Shown: positions 54,606 to 63,876, numbered from the stretch's first letter. The stretch is 63,980 nt of DNA from CAVVZJ01 sp963752755 (GCA_963752755.1 CAVVZJ010000028.1:1-63980); one strand, 5' to 3'. The notes: generated by a model from the letters alone, not told the origin. Program-made: numbers and translations.

Positions 54606-56912
54606 TCACTTCGGCGGCTCGGCGGGTTTCTCCAGCTCGCCGGACCGCGCCCGCCGCTGCTCCTCGCTCATCAAGGAGGTCGGGTCCGCCGCGACCAGGT
54701 CCCCCTCCCGGAGCCCCTCGCGGACCTCGATCATCTCCTCGTTCGCCAGGCCCAAGTTCACGACCCGCCACTCGAAACCACCCTCGCGGGTCTTGACCGC
54801 GACCTGTGCCGTTTGGTCCTTGCGGTGATAACCGACAATCGCCCGGATCGGGACGCGGACGACGTTGTCGCGTTCGGCGACGTGGATCTGGACCTCGGCC
54901 GACATGCCTGGCCGGAGGGCCCGATTGCCTTCCTCGAACCGGATGCGGGTGGGGTAAACCTTCTTGTTCTGTCTCGCGAAGATGGTGGAACTCGGCACGG
55001 GGGCGACCTCGGTGACGACACCGGAGAAGACTGTCGTCGGGAAGGCGTCCACGCGGATGTGGACCGGCTGTTTGTACTGGATCTGATCGACCCAGGTCTC
55101 GCGGACCCAGGCGTTGACCTGCATCGGGGCGCGGATGTTCACGACGCTCAGGATCGGCTGACGCTCGCGGACCACCGCGCCTTCCTCGATGGACGGGCGG
55201 TTCGAGTCGCCGGGATGAGACGGGTCATTCGCATAAACGATCATACCTTCGTTCGGGGCGTAGAGCTTGGTCTTGTCGATCTGGCTGAGGAGCTTTTTGA
55301 GCTTGGACTCCTCCAGCTCGAAAGCCTGCTTCTTGAAGGACTCGTCGAATTTCGTGTGGATTTCCGCCCGTTCCAGCTCGCGCACCCGTCGTTTGTGGGT
55401 GAAATCCCTGTAGGTTTTGCGCTTCACCTTGGCCTGTTCGAGTGACTTCTTTCCCAGGAGGATCGCCCGTTCCGCGGTATCGAGGCGATCGAGGATCTCC
55501 AACTCGGCCAGGATGTCGGCCGGATCGAGACGGCGATCGGCCCGGATGTCCTCGATCTGCTCCCGGGCGCGTCGGGCCCGCTGGGCCCGGTCCTCGGCCT
55601 CCTCGATGGCCGACTGAGCCGCAGCGATCTTGCCTTCAAATGCGAACTCGTCTTGGACATAGATTCCCTTGGTATACTCGTTCCTGGAGGCCTCGGCCAC
55701 GCTATGGGCCAACTGGGCGTCCAGGTAATCGGCCCGGGCACGCAGGACGGCTTCCTCCTGACCAACGACTCGATCCTTGAGCGGCGCCGAGTCGAGTTCG
55801 CAGACCAGGTCGCCCTTCTTGACCCGCGTCCCCTCGGGCAGGATCGAGAGGATGGTCGTCCGCCCCTCGACCTCGTTGACCAGGCTGGGGTCCCGGGTCG
55901 CCTCCAGCCTCCCCCGCTCGACCACGTCGAACGTCAACTTGCCGGTCGTCGCCTCGAAGACGGGGACGTCCACGGCTCGGGCGGTCGAGGACTTCGGCGA
56001 CTGGGCGGCGGCCGGGTTCTCCGGGGACTTCGGGGAGGCGGGGCCGTCCCCCCAGGCGACCATCCCGGCGCCCGTGGCGGCGGTGATCGCGAGCAGGGTG
56101 AACGCGAGCGCGCGGAACTTGGCGAGCAACATGGTCTTCAACGCTCCTTTCGCGAGTGCGGCGACCGTCGCCGGGACCGTCCCGGCGGCCGTGAGGGTCG
56201 TGGCGAGGGCGATCGTTGAGCGGACCAGCGCGGCGGGGACGGCCGCCCGGATGCTGGCGGTGGTGAAGAACGCGGCGAGTCCAACCGCCGGGGCCAGACC
56301 GCGACGGATCAGGCGGGCGCGGAGCCGTTCGCGGGCACGGGCCAGGCGGCTCTTGACCGTGCCGACGGGCCAGCCGAGGTTGCGGGCCACCTGGGAATGG
56401 GTCTGACCCTCCAGGTCGCAGAGAACGACCGCCACGCGATAGCGCTCGGGAAGCCGGTCGATCTCCTGGTGGAGAATCCACTCCCAATCGCGGCTCTTGG
56501 CGGTTTCGCCTTGAGCCGCTTCCGAGGCCGCCAACTCGGCCGCCCGGCGCTCGTGGCGACGTCGGCGGGCGGCGACGGAACGGGCGCAGGAGGCCGTGCG
56601 GAGGGCGACCTGGTGGAGCCACGGGCCGAGCGAGTCGCGGACCCAGAGCCCGCGCGACTTGCGGAGGAGGACCAGGAACGTGGCCTGGAAGGCGTCCTGG
56701 GCGTCGTTCGGATCGTCGAGGACGCCGCGGCAGACGCGGAGGACCCTCGGGCCGTGGCGCTCGACGAGCAGGGCGAAGGCCCGCTCCGCCGCCTCGCCCC
56801 GGCCGGTCGCGAAACGCTCCAGAAGCTGGCCGTCGGTCAAGCGTCCGATCGCGCCCGACTCATAAATCATGCGGAGATGTTGCGCGATCGTGCCGTCTCG
56901 TCCATTCGCCAA
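54606..56912 (-). CDS. ECF sigma factor fused to an HlyD/RND-type membrane-fusion protein
   Basis: 768 residues in one uninterrupted frame from TTG 56912, chosen because GGGGAGGG lies eight bases upstream. Residues 1-200: sigma-70 ECF regions 2 and 4 (DAFQATFLVLLRKSRGL; GTVKSRLARARERLRARL). About 200-300: Ala-rich linker and a transmembrane segment (FRALAFTLLAITAATGAGMV). About 320-760: a periplasmic adaptor with a lipoyl/barrel-sandwich half (LPEGTRVKKGDLVCELDSAP), a long coiled coil, the returning half (YAPNEGMIVYAND), and a beta-barrel with RIRFEEGNRALRPGMSAEVQI. The sigma domain would lie in the cytoplasm and the adaptor outside. No RND or ABC efflux partner is adjacent. Confidence 0.85.
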   Translation of the reverse strand: MANGRDGTIAQHLRMIYESGAIGRLTDGQLLERFATGRGEAAERAFALLVERHGPRVLRVCRGVLDDPNDAQDAFQATFLVLLRKSRGLWVRDSLGPWLHQVALRTASCARSVAARRRRHERRAAELAASEAAQGETAKSRDWEWILHQEIDRLPERYRVAVVLCDLEGQTHSQVARNLGWPVGTVKSRLARARERLRARLIRRGLAPAVGLAAFFTTASIRAAVPAALVRSTIALATTLTAAGTVPATVAALAKGALKTMLLAKFRALAFTLLAITAATGAGMVAWGDGPASPKSPENPAAAQSPKSSTARAVDVPVFEATTGKLTFDVVERGRLEATRDPSLVNEVEGRTTILSILPEGTRVKKGDLVCELDSAPLKDRVVGQEEAVLRARADYLDAQLAHSVAEASRNEYTKGIYVQDEFAFEGKIAAAQSAIEEAEDRAQRARRAREQIEDIRADRRLDPADILAELEILDRLDTAERAILLGKKSLEQAKVKRKTYRDFTHKRRVRELERAEIHTKFDESFKKQAFELEESKLKKLLSQIDKTKLYAPNEGMIVYANDPSHPGDSNRPSIEEGAVVRERQPILSVVNIRAPMQVNAWVRETWVDQIQYKQPVHIRVDAFPTTVFSGVVTEVAPVPSSTIFARQNKKVYPTRIRFEEGNRALRPGMSAEVQIHVAERDNVVRVPIRAIVGYHRKDQTAQVAVKTREGGFEWRVVNLGLANEEMIEVREGLREGDLVAADPTSLMSEEQRRARSGELEKPAEPPK

Positions 56913-57558
56913 GGGTCGGCCCTCCCCAAGGTTTTGTCTCCGAATTCCTCAGTAATGTCGCGCCAGCGGCCGACGGTTCCATCCTCTCATCCCGATCACC
57001 TCGCCAGGAGCGGCGACCGACCGCAAATCGTCTCCCCATCCCAACGACCGCTTCGTGGACCGTCGCACGCCCATGTCCTAAATTCCTCCCGAGGCTTCCA
57101 CCTCCACCGTTCGTCGTCCGCCCCGAGGGAACCGGCGCCGAAGTCGATCCAGACGGGAACTTTCCTCCGAATGCCGCCACCATCGACGATGATCCACGGA
57201 ACCGTCGTCCGCTCCCCGGGCCCGCGCCCACCCTGTCGAGAACGCCAATCGAAGCCAACCGCACATTCGTTCTAAATCCTGTTGGATCTCGCACTTAATG
57301 TCCGCTCTCTGGCCCCGTTCGGCGCACGCGCACCAACGCTCTGACGGCGGGAAGACCCGCGACCCGCGACCCTCTCCCCCGCGACCGAGCGGCCTGGGTG
57401 ACCTGGCGCGATTTCCAAAGGAAGCCACCTGCCATTCTGGCAGGCTCCGAAGCTCGCGTGTCGTGCCTTGTGCGCGGGTGGCCGATCGACGATAATTGTC
57501 GTTGGAGGATTGTTGGACCTCACACCACCGTGATGTCGGTACGGACCGGGAGGGATTG
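56913..57558. other. Divergent gap between sigma fusion and DUF1501 gene
   Basis: About 650 bases without a supported gene. It contains copy 2 of the hairpin repeat (57410-57443). A GGGAGGGA ribosome-binding site precedes the ATG at 57559. Confidence 0.4.
57410..57443 (+). repeat. 34-base dispersed hairpin repeat, copy 2
   Basis: Matches 2304-2337, with the last 22 bases identical and the dyad CTGCCATTCTGGCAG at 57429-57443. It lies about 115 bases before the DUF1501 start in the same orientation. Confidence 0.6.
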
Positions 57559-58912
57559 ATGCTGACCATCGGCGGACCGTCCCACGGCGGCTACTGCGAC
57601 GGCGTCTCGCGGCGCGATTTCCTGAAGATCGGCAGCCTGGCACTTGGCGGCTTGAGCCTGCCGCAACTGCTCGCCGCCGAGGCCCAGGCGGCGCCGGGGA
57701 GTCGCTTGAAGCACAAGGCGGTCATCATGGTCTTTCTGGCCGGCGGGCCACCGCACCAGGACATGGTGGACCTCAAGCCTGACGCCCCCGCCGAGATCCG
57801 CGGCGAGTTCAAGCCGATTCCGACGAACGTGCCCGGCATCGACCTCTGCGAGCACATGCCCCGACTCGCCGGCTTGATGGACAGGATGGCCGTGATCCGT
57901 TCGATCGTCGGCTGCCGCGACGAGCACACGGCGTATCAGTGTCTCACCGGCTACACCGAGACGCCCTTCAAGCGCCAAGGAAGGCCGGCGCTCGGGTCGA
58001 TCGTCTCGTACCTGAACGGCCCGGTCGATCCGGCGATCCCGCCGTTCGTCGGCCTCTCGCCCAAGACCCGCGAGGCCCGCTGGGGCGATCCCGGCAACCC
58101 CGGCTACCTCGGCCTCGCCCACGCCCCCTACGCCCCGAATCGCGGCGAGACCGTCGATCTGGCCGAGACAGGCATCACGCTCGACCGACTCGGTCGGCGA
58201 CGCGCCTTGCTCGATCAGATGGACGACCTCCGTCGGCGCTTCGAGGGCCTGGCCGACACCTTCGAGGGGACCGACGCCTTCCACCGCGCGGCCTTCGAGA
58301 TCCTCACCTCAAGCCGCCTGCTGCACGCCGCTCGACGTGACCCGCGAGGACCCGAGGCTCCGGGCTCGCTACGGCATCGGCGACATGAAGAACGAGGCCG
58401 ATGGCCCGCCCTGCTGCATGGACCACTTCCTCATGGCCCGCCGGCTAGTCGAGGCCGGCGCCCGCTGCGTCTCGATCAGCTTCGGACGTTGGGACACCCA
58501 CGGCAACAACTTCAAGTCGAACGCCGAGCGCATCCCAAAGCTCGATGTCGCCCTCTCCGCCCTGATCGAGGATCTGCACGCCCGCGGCCTGGATCAAGAC
58601 GTGGCGGTCGTCGTCTGGGGCGAGTTTGGCCGCACGCCGAAGATCAACAAGGGCGCCGGCCGTGATCACTGGGCCCGCGTCTCGATGGCGATGCTCGCCG
58701 GCGGCGGATTCCGGACCGGCCAGGTCATCGGTGCGACCGACCGCGACGCTGCCGAGGCCAAGGACCGCCCGGTGCACGTCCAGGAGGTCTTCGCCACGCT
58801 CTATCACCACCTGGGTATCGGACCCGATACGACCGTGCCCGACCAGAGCGGCCGTCCGATGTACCTGCTCAACCGCGAGCTGTTCCACCCGCTGCCAGAA
58901 CTGGTCGGCTAG
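57559..58912 (+). CDS. DUF1501 protein with twin-arginine signal, paralogue 2 (frameshifted)
   Basis: Close paralogue of 53064-54401. ATG 57559 gives MLTIGGPSHGGYCDGVSRRDFLKIG, with SRRDFL as the Tat motif. Shared blocks: VFLAGGPPHQDMVDLKPDAP, CCMDHFLMARRLVEAGARCV, FGRWDTHGNN and WGEFGRTPKINKGAGRDHW. At about 58328 (context CACGCCGCTCGAC) one extra base appears compared with the paralogue, which reads straight through L-D-V-x-R-E-D-P-R-L-R-A-R-Y-G. Joined length about 450 residues equals that of the paralogue. The break is probably an assembly error. The two DUF1501 genes flank the sigma-HlyD fusion. Confidence 0.85.
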
Positions 58913-58978
58913 CGAGCGGCTCCCAACCGGCTCCGCCCGCCGCGACCTTTGGCGATACGTTGTCCACTCCGATCAGAG

Positions 58979-59122
58979 TCAGAGTCCGGCCCCACCCGCA
59001 TTCTTCCGCTTGCGCGGATTGCGAGCCCCGTGAATCTTCCGACGGCGGCCCTTGGCGATGGGTGAGCTATCCGCCTTCTTGCGCCACTTGTAGCTCTTGC
59101 GGTGCTTGTTCTTGGACTTCAT
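58979..59122 (-). CDS. Small highly basic protein (47 residues)
   Basis: MKSKNKHRKSYKWRKKADSS begins a 47-residue, Lys/Arg-rich peptide with no hydrophobic core. GGGGG lies seven bases upstream of the ATG, and a good promoter (59169-59197) lies 47 bases before the start. The composition is that of a ribosome- or nucleic-acid-binding protein. It does not match bL36, bS22 or THX by eye, and I do not assign a family. It is too short for usual gene-length cut-offs. It converges on the DUF1501 gene. Confidence 0.6.
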   Translation of the reverse strand: MKSKNKHRKSYKWRKKADSSPIAKGRRRKIHGARNPRKRKNAGGAGL

Positions 59123-59168
59123 CGTTCGTACCCCCGGATAACGTCCCGATCACGCGAGAAAGGGTCGT

Positions 59169-59197
59169 ATTATCCCTTCCCGCGGCCCCGCGATCAA
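59169..59197 (-). promoter_or_regulatory. Sigma-70-type promoter of the small basic protein
   Basis: On the minus strand TTGATC (59192-59197), a 17-base spacer, then GATAAT (59169-59174). Both hexamers are one or two changes from consensus in GC-rich surroundings, and the gene starts 47 bases downstream. Confidence 0.6.
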
Positions 59198-59272
59198 GGC
59201 GTCTGCCCGCTGGGACACTCTCCGGAACTCCCTGGCCACGAGCCGCCGTGCGCCGGTGCCTCGATTGTGTGC

Positions 59273-59530
59273 TATAATTAACCCTGTCCCCTTGGTCGTC
59301 CGGCCGTCCTCCGGCCCGTCCGATCCTGGCGAGATGTCGCGACGCTTCGGCGCAGTCCCAGGCGCCGAACGAACTTCAAAATGGGCAATATCGGCCTTCT
59401 AGTTTTCTGTCCCATAATGCTTTACGCCCAGCAGTCGACGGCGGCCGAAAGCGTCCCTCCGGCGTCCTCACGTCGTCCCGCGGGCGTTCCTGAGACGTCG
59501 CCTGGGCGTTCCGAATCCATCCCGCGCGTC
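59273..59530 (+). repeat. Dispersed element with TATAAT box and 27-base core, copy B
   Basis: TATAAT at 59273-59278, preceded by TGC (extended -10), lies exactly 90 bases before the 27-base block 59363-59389 identical to 34129-34155. Patchy similarity continues to about 59530. It lies about 490 bases upstream of the sulfatase at 59765. Candidate promoter plus structured leader, small RNA gene, or mobile repeat. Confidence 0.55.
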
Positions 59531-59764
59531 TGCAAGAGGTCAAAGAAAGCGGTCTCTGTCCTCCGGTCGGGGCTGCCCACGACGGCCGCTCGGCGGGTGT
59601 CCGCCTCAGCCGGAAACGTTGGACCGGTCCCGCCATGAACCCTGGGAATCCCATCCTCGGCGGGGAATACCCTCGCCTGGCGCGAGCGGGTAGGATGACG
59701 CCGGCCGTTGAGCAGAGGCCGCGGCATCCGACAGCCGAGCCACCCGAGTCGAGAGGCGTGTTCC

Positions 59765-61216
59765 ATGAGCCTGAGGACATCGGACCAGCCACGAGTCACG
59801 ATCACCCGGCGGCACTGGGTCGGCCTGATCTTCCTCCTGAGCCTGCCGAGCCAGGTGGTTTGGGCCGATGAGCCGACGAGCCCGCGACACCCGAACGTCG
59901 TGTTCCTGCTGGCCGATGATCAGCGGCCCGACACCATCCACGCCCTCGGCAACCCGGTCATCCGGACCCCGAACCTCGACCGCCTCGTCCGGGAAGGGAC
60001 CGCCTTCACCCGCGCCGTCTCGCCCAACCCGCTCTGCGTCCCCAGCCGCGCCGAGATCCTCACCGGCTGCTCCGGCTTCAAGAACGGCGTGCTGCCCCCC
60101 TTCCGCAACCGTCTCGACTCCGACCTGGTCACCTGGCCCGAGGCGATGCGACGCGCGGGTTACCGCACCTACCACGTCGGCAAGTGGCACATTAATGGGC
60201 GGCCGACCACGCGCGGCTTCGACGCCAGCCGCGGCCTGTTCGCGTCCGGCGGGCCGGCCGGACCGGTCCGGCGCGACGCCCGGGGCCGGGAGATCACCGG
60301 TTACCTCGGCTGGGTCTTCCAGGACGACGACGGCCACCTCGACCTCGACCCAGGCGTCGGCCTGACGCCCGGCATCGATGCCCGGTTCGCCGACGCCGCC
60401 ATCGACTTGATCCGGCAGCCGCACGACCGTCCTTTCTTCCTCCACGTCAACTTCACCGCTCCCCATGACCCGCTCCTCGTACCTCCGGGTCGCGAGAACG
60501 CGTACGATCCGGCCGCGATGCCGCTACCCGCGAACTTCCTGCCCGAGCACCCGTTCGATCACGGCAACCTCCGCGGTCGCGACGAGCAGCTTCTGCCCTG
60601 GCCGCGAACCCCCGAGATCGTGCGCGACGAGCTGGCCCGCTACTACACGCTCATCGCCTTCCTGGACGAGCAGGTTGGCCGCATCCTGGAAGCGCTCGAG
60701 GAGACCGGTCAGGCCGGGCGGACGATCGTCGTCTTCTCCAGCGACCACGGCCTGGCCATCGGCAGCCACGGTCTGCGGGGCAAGCAGAACCAGTACGAGC
60801 ACAGTGTCGGCGTGCCGCTGATCTTCCGCGGCCCCGGCATCCCGGCCGGCCGTCGTCGCGACGCCCAGGTTTACCTGCGGGAACTGTACCCCACGGTCTG
60901 CGAGCTGGCGGGCGTCGCGATCCCCGGGTCGGTCGAGGGTCGCAGCCTGGCCGGAATCATCCGTGGCGAGACAGACGCCGTGCATGAGCAGATCTTCGGC
61001 TACTTCGGCGACGTGCAGCGCATGGTCCGCGGCGACCGCTGGAAGCTGATCGCATACCCGAAGGTCCACCGTGTCCAGTTGTTCGACCTGGTGCAGGACC
61101 CCTGGGAACGAGAGGACCTGTCGAACGACCCCCGCCATGCCGAGGTGGTCGAACGATTGCGTGACACGTTGCGGACCTGGCAAGCTCAAGTCGGGGACCC
61201 GCTCGCCGCGGACTGA
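59765..61216 (+). CDS. Secreted sulfatase (CVPSR type), choline/iduronate-sulfatase-like
   Basis: 483 residues from ATG 59765, with GAGAGG about nine bases upstream and a signal peptide (WVGLIFLLSLPSQVVWA). Metal motif: NVVFLLADDQRPDTIHALG. Formylglycine site: CVPSR, Cys about 91. Other blocks: TYHVGKWHINGRP, HVNFTAPHDPLLVPPG, FSSDHGLAIGSHGLRGKQ and LFDLVQDPWEREDL. Layout and motifs are nearly those of the sulfatase at 25561-27057, so the two are probably paralogues with different polymer preference. No maturase for formylglycine is encoded in the window. Confidence 0.92.
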   Translation: MSLRTSDQPRVTITRRHWVGLIFLLSLPSQVVWADEPTSPRHPNVVFLLADDQRPDTIHALGNPVIRTPNLDRLVREGTAFTRAVSPNPLCVPSRAEILTGCSGFKNGVLPPFRNRLDSDLVTWPEAMRRAGYRTYHVGKWHINGRPTTRGFDASRGLFASGGPAGPVRRDARGREITGYLGWVFQDDDGHLDLDPGVGLTPGIDARFADAAIDLIRQPHDRPFFLHVNFTAPHDPLLVPPGRENAYDPAAMPLPANFLPEHPFDHGNLRGRDEQLLPWPRTPEIVRDELARYYTLIAFLDEQVGRILEALEETGQAGRTIVVFSSDHGLAIGSHGLRGKQNQYEHSVGVPLIFRGPGIPAGRRRDAQVYLRELYPTVCELAGVAIPGSVEGRSLAGIIRGETDAVHEQIFGYFGDVQRMVRGDRWKLIAYPKVHRVQLFDLVQDPWEREDLSNDPRHAEVVERLRDTLRTWQAQVGDPLAAD

Positions 61217-61251
61217 TCCGGCCGCTCGCCACTGGGTCACCTTTTGACATC

Positions 61252-61406
61252 GGAGTGACGCAGTTGGCCCTTTCGCCTAAGCTTTGGCCGATGCCGGAAG
61301 CCGTAGGTCCGACTTCAGTCGGGCCGGAAGTCCAGGAAAGCCAGGAATTTGCTGCCCGACTGAAGTCGGGCCTACTCCGCCCGGTGACGCCAACTGCGTA
61401 AATCCT
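61252..61406. repeat. MITE-like palindromic element, copy 2
   Basis: Near-identical to 39778-39933: GGAGTGACGCAGTTGG at the left end, CCAACTGCGTAAATCCT at the right, and the inner palindrome with GGTCCGACTTCAGTCGGGCC. The right terminal repeat has diverged slightly. It lies between the sulfatase and the SDR gene. Confidence 0.8.
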
Positions 61407-61426
61407 CTGACAGTCGCGGAGGAACG

Positions 61427-62185
61427 ATGGGAGTCGATGGCAAGGTTGTGATTGTCACGGGCGCGGGTTCCGGGATCGGCCGGGCCACCGCCCACGCCCT
61501 GCTGCGCCAGGGCGATTCGGTCGTGCTGGCCGGTCGCCGACGCGAGGCCCTGGAGCAAGCTGCCGCCGAGGCGGGTCCATCCGCCATGCGGGCGATGGTC
61601 GTACCAACCGACATCACCGATCCGGCATCCGTGGACGCTCTGTTCGACACCACGCGGGCCGCCTTCGGGCGGCTCGACCTGTTGTTCAACAACGCCGGCA
61701 CCAGCGCCCCGGCCGTCCCCCTGGAGGCGCTGACGGTTGAGCAATGGCGGCAGGTCGTCGATGTCAATCTGACCGGCGCGTTCCTCTGCACCCGGGCTGC
61801 CTTCCGGCTCATGAAGGAGCAAGTGCCCCGCGGCGGCCGCATCATCAACAACGGCTCGATCTCGGCCCACACGCCCCGCCCACACTCGGCGCCCTACACG
61901 GCCACCAAGCACGCGATCACCGGGTTAACCCGCTCCACGGCCCTGGACGGCCGGCGCTTCGACATCGCCTGCGGCCAGATCGACATCGGCAACGCCGAGA
62001 CCGAGATGACAGCCCGGATGAAAGGCGGCGTGTTGCAGGCCAGCGGGGAGATGGCCGTTGAGCCGACGATGGATGTGCAGCACGTGGCTCGTGCCGTGCT
62101 GTACATGGCGAGCTTGCCTCTCGACGCCAACGTGCTGTTCCTGACCGTCATGGCCACACAGATGCCCTTCGTCGGCCGGGGTTGA
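61427..62185 (+). CDS. Short-chain dehydrogenase/reductase
   Basis: 252-residue NAD(P)-dependent oxidoreductase with a classical SDR fold. Cofactor motif: VTGAGSGIGRA (about 9-19). Structural motif: NNAGT. Catalytic residues: Ser in NGSISAH, then Tyr and Lys in YTATK. Downstream QIDIGNAETEM takes the place of the usual P-G motif after the active site. GGAGG precedes ATG 61427. The substrate is not predictable. The gene is followed directly by IS debris and a damaged Gfo/Idh gene. Confidence 0.9.
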   Translation: MGVDGKVVIVTGAGSGIGRATAHALLRQGDSVVLAGRRREALEQAAAEAGPSAMRAMVVPTDITDPASVDALFDTTRAAFGRLDLLFNNAGTSAPAVPLEALTVEQWRQVVDVNLTGAFLCTRAAFRLMKEQVPRGGRIINNGSISAHTPRPHSAPYTATKHAITGLTRSTALDGRRFDIACGQIDIGNAETEMTARMKGGVLQASGEMAVEPTMDVQHVARAVLYMASLPLDANVLFLTVMATQMPFVGRG

Positions 62186-62326
62186 ACGGGCGTTTCTCTG
62201 GCGACTCGTGCCGTGCGCGACCGACCCAGGGCCGCGATCACCGCCGCCACCGTGTCAAAAACAACCCGCATGCCGACCTCGACCCGCACGATCCCGTCCA
62301 CTGATCGCGGTTCCGCCTGGCCCTCG

Positions 62327-62480
62327 TCAGCAGCTCATAGAGACCCAACGATGGCTCTGCTTGTCCTTGATCGGGGTGGCGGCTCGTTCTGCGCGGGTGT
62401 GTTGCGTGACCGGCCTCTGGCCCTCGGTACGGACCCAGGCTTGGGCCTGAACCGTCTCCAGCGGCGTGCCATCGGGGCGA
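62327..62480 (-). pseudogene. IS4-family transposase fragment
   Basis: On the minus strand a frame reads R-P-D-G-T-P-L-E-T-V-Q-A-Q-A-W-V-R-T-E, then TPIKDKQSHRWV, and stops at 62327. The D-G-x-P-L-G-L...W-x-R and P-I-x-x-K-E-S-x-K-W pattern is the middle of Tn5-like IS4 transposases. Only about 50 residues remain. Confidence 0.5.
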
Positions 62481-62576
62481 AGGCGTGCAGCCGACGCAAG
62501 AAGAAGCCGCCGTGGGCACCGTCGTCGAACGGACCGGCGCCGACGACGGCGGAAGGGGGCACCGGGTCGAGGGACG

Positions 62577-62819
62577 CTGGCCGAGGAGAAGCCGCCGATC
62601 TTCGGGATCATCCCGCGGGGCGGTCCGATCGTCATCCACATGCTGGCCGACGTCAAACAGAAGAGCATCGCCCTGTTGATCAAGACGACGATCACCCCGG
62701 GAACGGATGCCGATACCAATGAGTACACCATCTCGGCCCGGCTGTCGCAGTGGGGCGACCCGCACCATACCGTTTGCCATGCGTCCAGCGAGTTCGCCCG
62801 AGACGATGACGGGGACGGA
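62577..62819 (+). pseudogene. IS1595-family transposase fragment
   Basis: The frame reads KPPIFGIIPRGGPIVIHMLA, then a T-I-T-P-G-T-D-A-D-T-N-E-Y segment, then WGDPHHTVCHASSEFARD. This is the central DDE region of IS1595 transposases, where V-Y-T-D-E-Y and H-x-x-V-x-H-x-x-G-E-Y are typical; here the first Asp of T-D-E-Y is replaced by Asn. The C-terminal F-W-S-L-L block is gone. Homology changes at about 62820 to an oxidoreductase in another frame. Confidence 0.6.
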
Positions 62820-63860
62820 TCTGCCCGCCTTCGACCATGCGACTACCGACTGCGTACTGACGGCCTTGGTCTCCGGCAATCCGACCAAGCGCGAACAGCT
62901 CGGTAATCGCTACGGCGTCCAGCACACCTATTCCTATGAGGACTACGAAGATTATCTGAATCGCGATGACGTGGATGCAATTTACATCGCCTTGCCGAAC
63001 CCCATGCACCGCGAGTTCACCGAACGAGCCGCCCGCGCCGGCGTGCACGTCCTCTGCGAGAAGTCGATGGCGATCACGGCGGAGGACTGCGAGGCCATGA
63101 TCCGGGCCTGCGACGACGCCGGGGTCAAGCTGATGATCGCCGACCGGCTCCACTTCGAGGAGGCCAACCTCCAGGCGATCGAGGCGGCGCAGTTGGGCCA
63201 GCTCGGCGAGCTACGGTTCTACCACGCCGTCAACGTGCAGCAGGTGGCGCCCGGCAACGCCCGGCTCGACAAGGAGCGCGGCGGACCGCTCTACGACCTG
63301 GGCATTTACTGCATCAACGCCGCCCGCTATCTCTTCGGCGACGAGCCGGAGGTGGTCGTCTCGCTGAGCGCGAACAAGGGCGAGGAGCGGTTCTCGGAAA
63401 TTCATGAGCTGATCGCCACCGTCTTTCGCTTCCCCGGCGAGCGGCTGGCGACGTTCACCTGTGGCTTCAGCAACCCGACGATCGGGACCTACTGGATCGT
63501 CGGCACCAAGGGCGAGTTGCTCCTCGATCCGGCCTTCCCGTACCAGGGCGGCATGAAGTATTACCTGACGCTCGACGGCAAAGCCACGGAGAAGTCGTTC
63601 CCGGCGCGCGACCAGTTGCGCCGGAGCTGATCGAGTTCGCCCGCTGCATCCGGGAAGACCGCGACCCGGAGCCCTCGGGGGCCGAGGGCCTGGCCGACGT
63701 TCGGATTGTCCGCGCGATCCATCGCGCCGCGGAGACCGGCCAGGCGGTCCGGCTGGGCGAGTTCCAAAAGCGACGGTGGCCGTCGCTAAAGCAGGAGATG
63801 ACCTATCCGGCCATCTCGACGCCCCCACTGGTCGAGGCGGCGGACCCGTTCCACGCCCAG
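62820..63860 (+). pseudogene. Gfo/Idh/MocA oxidoreductase lacking its N-terminal Rossmann motif
   Basis: Homology begins abruptly at LPAFDHATTDCVLTALVSGN, which in intact proteins follows the glycine-rich NAD-binding turn by some 15 residues. That turn and the native start are missing, replaced by IS1595 sequence. Later blocks are good: IYIALPNPMHREF, the family motif CEKSMAI, GGPLYDLGIYCINAARYLFG. A further frame change at about 63618 moves the C-terminus (A-P-E-L-I-E-F-A-R-C-I-R-E-D-R-D-P-E-P then AVRLGEF) into another frame. A cryptic ATG at 62806 could start translation, but the product could not bind NAD normally. Probably non-functional. Confidence 0.7.
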
Positions 63861-63876
63861 GTCCGACGAGGCGGCC

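Larger units (their letters stand above)
62186..62819. mobile_element. Second IS graveyard
   Basis: Opposed fragments of IS4- and IS1595-type transposases separate the SDR gene from a Gfo/Idh gene that has lost its start. 62186-62326 shows nothing recognisable. Confidence 0.55.

Noticed and set aside
59381..59638. Short ORF starting inside the TATAAT repeat element, copy B
   Set aside because: Not conserved in copy A, where the equivalent frame is interrupted, so a coding explanation for the repeat is unlikely.
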